Assembly: GCA_910577075.1 (NCBI GenBank) | Contig: CAJTKV010000015.1 | Coordinates: 13,049-39,754 of the forward strand | From: an uncultured Bacilli bacterium | GTDB lineage: Bacteria; Bacillota_I; Bacilli_A; RF39; UBA660 | Direction of reading: 5' to 3' | DNA: 26,706 nt | In this document: positions 22,614 through 26,706 of the stretch, in pieces | Position numbering within the stretch: the stretch's first letter is position 1 | How the letters are laid out: each line of letters starts with the position of its first letter | Notes under the pieces: generated by a model | What the model saw: the letters and a program-made list of their open reading frames with translations, nothing else | Database searches by the model: none | What the model was told of the DNA's origin: nothing | Translations under genes and position numbers: made by a program

Positions 22614-23174
22614 TTGAAAAAGAGTAAAGAAATGGAAAATATATATATTTTAGCAGCAATTGAGTCCATTATAAATAATAATACGTCTACAGACTTGGGA
22701 GAGCTTTCTTTAGAATTTAAAGTAAAAGTAGTTAATCTTCCAGATTTAATGCTTGAAGATACATATAATATAGCTATGGAAGTTATGGTTCGCTCAAGAG
22801 AAAATGCCACCGGTAAATTAAAAGATGCAGATATATTTCACAAGAAACTGAAAAGATGTTATGGTTGTGAAGAGGAGCGAGAGATGATATTGAATCAAGT
22901 ATTTAATATGTCTACTGCCGAAAAAATGGATTTAATTATGCGACGTGAGAAAAAATTATCATCTTCAAAATACAGAAGAAACTGGCTTTATAGTCCTGAT
23001 GAATTTTTTGAAGGAATAGATCTTCATAATGATGGTCTTGATGATCACGTTCTGCTAGGTATCGAATTGCCAGATAGTGATAAAGAATGTCTTCAATCAA
23101 AGGTTGATGAATATTTAAAAGATTTTCGTGAAAGTTTAATCCAGCAAGATAAAAAAGAACCTAAAAATAATTAA
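22614..23174 (+). CDS. Unrecognised charged protein, 186 residues, probable TTG start
   Basis: I do not recognise this protein. The most likely start is TTG at 22614, eight bases after AGGAAG; a GTG at 22605 lies within that site, and the next in-frame ATG is at 22632 with no binding site at the right distance. Residues 1-75 look like one small helical domain (ENIYILAAIESIINNNTSTD to MEVMVRSRENATG), and residues 80-150 are helical and basic (KKLKRCYGCEEER, RREKKLSSSKYRRNW). The C-terminus is a charged DYLKDFRESL-like tail rich in Lys. No membrane segment or metal motif is present; CYGC has only two Cys. The gene stands alone between two terminators, with its own promoter. Confidence 0.72.
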   Translation: MKKSKEMENIYILAAIESIINNNTSTDLGELSLEFKVKVVNLPDLMLEDTYNIAMEVMVRSRENATGKLKDADIFHKKLKRCYGCEEEREMILNQVFNMSTAEKMDLIMRREKKLSSSKYRRNWLYSPDEFFEGIDLHNDGLDDHVLLGIELPDSDKECLQSKVDEYLKDFRESLIQQDKKEPKNN

Positions 23175-23178
23175 TATA

Positions 23179-23215
23179 AAAAAATAAACTCTTATATTTT
23201 TAGAGTTTATTTTTT
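23179..23215. terminator. Bidirectional terminator between unknown gene and M16 genes
   Basis: A 14-bp perfect stem (23179-23192 with 23202-23215) with a nine-base AT loop and A/T-rich arms. Confidence 0.8.
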
Positions 23216-24463
23216 ATTGGAATCTCTTATGATTGATATTGAATAATCATCAAAGTTTAGAGAGTTATAAAATTCTTGAAATCTGAAGAATGTCAAACTT
23301 TTTAAAAAATCTATAGTGTCAAAGTCGTCATATATGTGTTTTCTGGGAAAAAATCTCAAAAAATTATTATATTTGTTGTCAATTTGGTATATTTGGTTAG
23401 CAATAGCATTTCTTATGAATAAATCAAAATCCTTTTCTTTAAAGTTGTCTGTTTTTATCTCTTTTAGAAGAGCCTGTTTAAATTTCTTAGAGTCTTTGAC
23501 GTTAGCCATGGGTTCAATGTAGTAGTGTATATCATCAATGAAGGCCGTATCAAAGGACTGAATATTGGTTATGATATTATTTTTCTTTAATTTTTTTATA
23601 AAACTTTTATCATCATTAAATTTGCTATTGACGATAAAGGAAACAAAATAGTAAATCTCTTTTTTGCTAAAACAAGTATAATTTTGTTTAAATTCAATAG
23701 TGTAAAAATCGTCATTTGTCGACATATAATAGATTTCTTCTTCTTTTTTCTTCTTATCTAATTCTTTGTAGGTAAATTCTCTAAGACGATTTGGGTGTTT
23801 AGGAAGCTTTTTATAGATGTTTTCGAGATAATTAGTAATTTCTTCTTCATCAAAATTGCCAGCAATTATTAAAGTCTTATTGGCATCATAATAAAAAGCA
23901 TCATAGCAATCTTTCAATGTCTGATAATTTAGATTATGAGTTGTCTCTTCATTTCCGATAGTACTAAGTGTTTCATCATATAGGTTTAAATCTTTATAGA
24001 GATTTCGAGAACATATTGACATTCCCATGCGTATTTTATTATTAAGTACACGTTTTGTTTCTTCGGCAATCGCGCGTTTGGTCATTTCAACGTCTGATTC
24101 ATTGAATATTGGATCATCGACAATATTTATCAGTTTCTCGAGACATTCTAAAAAGTCTTCAGTGCCCTGAAAGTAAAAGTGCGTTATATCAAAGTATGTA
24201 GTTGCATTTATTTGATATTTTTTTTTGGCAATAGTAGTATAAAAATTACCATATTTAGAGTGCTCGCCTAACATATGTTCAAGAAAATGAGCACATCCAG
24301 GCAAAACTTCATGGTATTCATTATCAAGATAGAATTTGTGCCATTTGCCATTTGAGCCGTAATCTACACCATAATCAGCATAACTTTTTCTCATCTTTTT
24401 GTCCAAATAAAGATATAATTTTACACCATTGCTTAATGTCTTTTTTATGTAATTAGTTCTCAT
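23207..24463 (-). CDS. ymfH: M16 metallopeptidase, catalytic subunit, YmfH-like
   Basis: A 418-residue M16-family peptidase. The zinc site is the inverted motif His59-x-x-Glu62-His63 in AHFLEHMLG, and the third ligand Glu is in AIAEETKR (about 134-135), at the usual distance. The remainder follows the two-lobed pitrilysin fold. Together with the upstream gene it forms the pair seen in many Bacillota as YmfF and YmfH, linked to EF-P modification in databases, though its true substrate is unresolved. The start at 24463 follows AAGGAG by six bases; an in-frame ATG at 24511 would overlap the upstream gene by 59 bases and lacks a site. The 11-base overlap indicates coupled translation. No signal peptide is present. 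Confidence 0.85.
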   Translation of the reverse strand: MRTNYIKKTLSNGVKLYLYLDKKMRKSYADYGVDYGSNGKWHKFYLDNEYHEVLPGCAHFLEHMLGEHSKYGNFYTTIAKKKYQINATTYFDITHFYFQGTEDFLECLEKLINIVDDPIFNESDVEMTKRAIAEETKRVLNNKIRMGMSICSRNLYKDLNLYDETLSTIGNEETTHNLNYQTLKDCYDAFYYDANKTLIIAGNFDEEEITNYLENIYKKLPKHPNRLREFTYKELDKKKKEEEIYYMSTNDDFYTIEFKQNYTCFSKKEIYYFVSFIVNSKFNDDKSFIKKLKKNNIITNIQSFDTAFIDDIHYYIEPMANVKDSKKFKQALLKEIKTDNFKEKDFDLFIRNAIANQIYQIDNKYNNFLRFFPRKHIYDDFDTIDFLKSLTFFRFQEFYNSLNFDDYSISIIRDSNKK

Positions 24464-25706
24464 CTTTTTCTCCTTCATAAATGAAAATATATTTTTTTTC
24501 AAATTCTTCAATTTGCCTTAAAATATTGGCACTTGTAAGAGAATTAATCTTGTCAACTAATTCTTTTTTCATATAGTCATCTTTAAAAATAAATCTTTCA
24601 ATATTAGTCAAATTTGATGCCAAAATTTCGGTATTGGTATATAGTTCTTGACGATATTTTTCTTGTGAAAATGTGAGTAATTTAGATAGCTTCTCTGGTT
24701 TTTTTAATTCTTCAAAAAGCGAGTCAATGCCCTTTAATGCTTTATCAATATTCTTTTTATCTATTTGTGCACTAATAAAAAATAGACCTCGATTGATTAA
24801 GACATCAGCATAGGAAAAATAAACCAATCCCAATTTATCTCGTAAAATTTCATGACAGATACCACCCATAGAATTAAACATGGGCATTAAAGCATGATAG
24901 ATATACGAGTTATCTACATGATAATTTTTAATATCATAGACAACATAGAGATATGTTTGTGTCGTATCATTAGATTTTATTACCTTGTAATCATTGGTGA
25001 TTTCTTCCTTTTTGGCATATTGATAATCAAATTTAATAGGATTAAATTTAAAAGACTTAGCAATATATTTTATTTTATCATCACTTAAGTTTCCAAAGGC
25101 ATAACTTGTTATGTAATTGTTTAAAAGAGTGTGATAAAAGTCAATAACATCCTTATCTGTCAAAGTTTCTAATATACTTTCTAATTCATCGCAATTAAAA
25201 CGTTTATTGATGAAATCACTATTGGGTAAAAGGTGACGATAAAATAGATTTTTTTGAAATGAGTCAGGATTTTTTTCTTTGTTTTTAGTGCGCGAGATAA
25301 GATCTTTTTTTATCTGTTCAAAAATATTTGAATCAAGGGATTCATTAGCAAAATTGGGCTTTAAAAGCATGTTTTTAAAGTATTTTATGGATGATGTGAA
25401 AAAATGTTCATCAACTATTGTTTCGTCAACCATCGTTAAATTGAAAGAAATAAATCCCTTAGTTCCCTTTGTGTCATTACAGATAGAAAAGCACGAACCA
25501 TATAATTTTTTTTCGGTGTCATTAATTCTCTTAGCGGTTTTATAGATTGCGTTCGTTTGTTGCATATATTCGGCTAGAATAGAAGCTATAATAAAGTTTT
25601 TTGTATTCTTTTCAAATTTGAAAAAATGCTTGATTTTGATGGTGGCAAATTCATCAGTTTGATAATAATATAAGTTATCAATTTTTTTTATTAAGTTATT
25701 ATTCAT
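24453..25706 (-). CDS. ymfF: M16-family inactive partner, YmfF-like
   Basis: A 417-residue M16-like protein without the HxxEH zinc site: at the expected place it reads LAEYMQQTNAIY. It retains the second-lobe block GGICHEILRDKLGLVYFSYAD, where the Arg and Tyr bind substrate in paired M16 enzymes. This is the hallmark of the non-catalytic subunit. It is the first gene of the pair; the catalytic subunit overlaps it downstream. An extended -10 (25727-25735) and AGGAAGTGA precede the ATG at 25706. AlbE/AlbF-type peptide processing is an alternative reading, but no precursor peptide gene is near. It is cytoplasmic by the lack of a signal peptide. Confidence 0.83.
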   Translation of the reverse strand: MNNNLIKKIDNLYYYQTDEFATIKIKHFFKFEKNTKNFIIASILAEYMQQTNAIYKTAKRINDTEKKLYGSCFSICNDTKGTKGFISFNLTMVDETIVDEHFFTSSIKYFKNMLLKPNFANESLDSNIFEQIKKDLISRTKNKEKNPDSFQKNLFYRHLLPNSDFINKRFNCDELESILETLTDKDVIDFYHTLLNNYITSYAFGNLSDDKIKYIAKSFKFNPIKFDYQYAKKEEITNDYKVIKSNDTTQTYLYVVYDIKNYHVDNSYIYHALMPMFNSMGGICHEILRDKLGLVYFSYADVLINRGLFFISAQIDKKNIDKALKGIDSLFEELKKPEKLSKLLTFSQEKYRQELYTNTEILASNLTNIERFIFKDDYMKKELVDKINSLTSANILRQIEEFEKKYIFIYEGEKDEN

Positions 25707-25726
25707 ATATTCACTTCCTGATATTT

Positions 25727-25735
25727 ATTATATCA
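25727..25735 (-). promoter_or_regulatory. Extended -10 promoter of the M16 pair
   Basis: On the minus strand TGATATAAT is a perfect extended -10, 20 bases upstream of the start codon. The -35 is weak. Confidence 0.55.
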
Positions 25736-25806
25736 TATATTTGTTCGTTATAAATACTTTTATATTTGATAAATGTTAATCGATAGTAATTTATAAAATA
25801 ATAAGT

Positions 25807-25812
25807 TATAAT
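25807..25812 (+). promoter_or_regulatory. -10 element of the aminotransferase gene
   Basis: TATAAT, 23 bases before the ATG, with GGGTGA as ribosome binding site between. No good -35 is seen. Confidence 0.4.
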
Positions 25813-25835
25813 GTTTATATTAAGTGGGTGATTAA

Positions 25836-26705
25836 ATGCAATTTGATGAAGATGTAAATAGATATAATACCAATAGTTTAAAGTATGATTTTAAAGAAGA
25901 GAAGAATAAACCAGCAAACGTTATGCCAATGTGGGTTGCCGACATGGATTTTAAATGTCCCAATGTGGTAATTGAAGATATGAAAAATAGATTAGATCAT
26001 GGGATATTGGGATATACTAAGAATGGTTTAGAATATTTTAAGGCGATAGATAAATGGTTTTCTAAAAAGTTTAATATAAAGTTAGAACCTGACTGGTTAG
26101 TTATTACACCGGGTGTGGTATTTGCTTTAGCTACTTCTGTAAAAATTTTAACAGATAAGTATGTTTATGTATTAATTAATAATCCCGTTTATTATCCTTT
26201 TACGGAAGTTATAGAAGATAATGCTAGAAAAGTAATCAGTAGTGATTTAGTGTTGAATAATGGATATTATGAAATAAATTTTGAAGATCTAGAAAAGAAG
26301 ATAATAGATTATAATATTAAGTTATACTTGCTATGTTCTCCTCATAACCCCGTAGGAAGAGTGTGGAAAAGAGAAGAATTAGATAAAGTAATTGAAATAT
26401 GCAAGAAACATGATGTCTATATTGTATCCGATGAGATTCATAGTGATTTTACTTGGAATCATGAACACACGAATATTTTGCAATATGAAGATTATAAAAG
26501 TCATCTTATCTTGTGTACAGCACCGACGAAGACTTTTAATTTAGCTGGATTACAAATCTCGAATATTTTTATTCCTGACGAAAAAATAAAAAATGATTTT
26601 CAAAATGAAGTATGGAAAACAGGCTATAGTTTAGTTAATGTCATGGGATTGGTAGCCTGTATGTCAGCTTATGAAAAGGGCGATGATTGGCAGTTTACTC
26701 TTTAA
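25836..26705 (+). CDS. MalY/PatB-type PLP aminotransferase (C-S lyase), truncated C-terminus
   Basis: The first 289 residues of a fold-type I PLP enzyme. MPMWVADMDFKCP is the diagnostic N-terminal motif of MalY/PatB enzymes, which cleave cystathionine or other cysteine S-conjugates, releasing a thiol, pyruvate and ammonia. Also present are NPVYYPF, LLCSPHNPVGRVW, the SDEIHSDF aspartate, and the PLP lysine Lys232 in APTKTFNLAGLQ. Full-length relatives are near 390 residues. Here the frame hits TAA one base before the right edge, after GDDWQFTL, where the family continues with WLDEL-like sequence. A frameshift near the end, an end-of-contig error or a true truncation are possible. GGGTGA precedes the ATG. 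It is divergent from the M16 pair. Confidence 0.85.
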   Translation: MQFDEDVNRYNTNSLKYDFKEEKNKPANVMPMWVADMDFKCPNVVIEDMKNRLDHGILGYTKNGLEYFKAIDKWFSKKFNIKLEPDWLVITPGVVFALATSVKILTDKYVYVLINNPVYYPFTEVIEDNARKVISSDLVLNNGYYEINFEDLEKKIIDYNIKLYLLCSPHNPVGRVWKREELDKVIEICKKHDVYIVSDEIHSDFTWNHEHTNILQYEDYKSHLILCTAPTKTFNLAGLQISNIFIPDEKIKNDFQNEVWKTGYSLVNVMGLVACMSAYEKGDDWQFTL

Positions 26706-26706
26706 A

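Noticed and set aside
23207..25706. AlbE/AlbF bacteriocin-processing peptidases
   Set aside because: No precursor peptide, radical SAM or transporter gene lies nearby; the YmfF/YmfH pair fits length and order better.
1..26706. Genetic code 4 (TGA as Trp), as in some AT-rich relatives
   Set aside because: Trp is written TGG throughout, no gene needs TGA read-through, and a TGA ends the kinase gene at 21996-21998 within an ATGA overlap.
1..26706. tRNA, rRNA or riboswitch genes
   Set aside because: No T-loop consensus with paired acceptor ends or known riboswitch core was seen by eye; a tRNAscan or Infernal run would be needed to be sure.

Overview
The window is AT-rich, densely coding DNA with short leaders, AGGAGG/AGGTGA ribosome binding sites, U-tailed hairpin terminators and mostly TAA/TAG stops. 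Protein families (M16 peptidase pair of the YmfF/YmfH type, HisK-type PHP phosphatase, GH5 with dockerin, cytosolic GH2) suggest a low-GC Bacillota/Bacilli-like, probably uncultured, gut or rumen bacterium. That placement is inference. TGG is used for Trp, no gene needs read-through of TGA, and TGA serves once as a stop (21996-21998), so the standard bacterial code fits. The first gene lacks its 5' part and the last stops at the extreme right edge, so the window looks like a contig or an arbitrary slice. I see no tRNA, rRNA, CRISPR, IS element or prophage.

Layout. 1-2579 (+): cysteine desulfurase (partial), a methyltransferase-like protein, a ferredoxin/thioredoxin-like fusion and a NUDIX protein, tightly spaced. 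2600-4834 (-): a large surface protein with an N-terminal membrane segment, cohesin-like domain, Thr-rich linker, two more membrane segments, dockerin and GH5 cellulase-type domain; this is the most unusual object here. 5019-6628 (+): two unrecognised proteins. 6670-9805 (+): NUDIX, nucleoside deoxyribosyltransferase-like, metallo-beta-lactamase-fold, HD-domain and WYL-regulator genes, probably one operon for nucleotide-type metabolites. 9860-11442 (+): an unknown protein and an inositol-monophosphatase-family enzyme. 11478-12044 (-): a third NUDIX enzyme. 12156-14632 (+): an aldehyde dehydrogenase and a phosphotransferase gene broken by one in-frame TAA. 14700-15696 (+): a 48-residue small ORF and a nucleotidyltransferase. 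15702-16424 (-): HAD phosphatase, divergent from 16514-18641 (+): cupin plus GH2 glycosidase. 18653-19411 (-): PHP phosphatase, divergent from 19530-22534 (+): LysR regulator, YgjV-like membrane protein, flavin reductase-like protein, P-loop kinase and RBBP9-like hydrolase. 22614-23174 (+): unknown. 23207-25706 (-): the M16 pair. 25836-26705 (+): MalY/PatB-type aminotransferase.

The window combines polysaccharide use (surface GH5, cytosolic GH2 with a cupin) with many small-molecule phosphohydrolases and house-cleaning enzymes (three NUDIX, HD, MBL, HAD, IMPase, PHP). Several predicted starts were moved downstream because a -10 element overlaps the most upstream start codon. Extended -10 promoters (TGnTATAAT) recur on both strands, and convergent gene pairs share bidirectional terminators.
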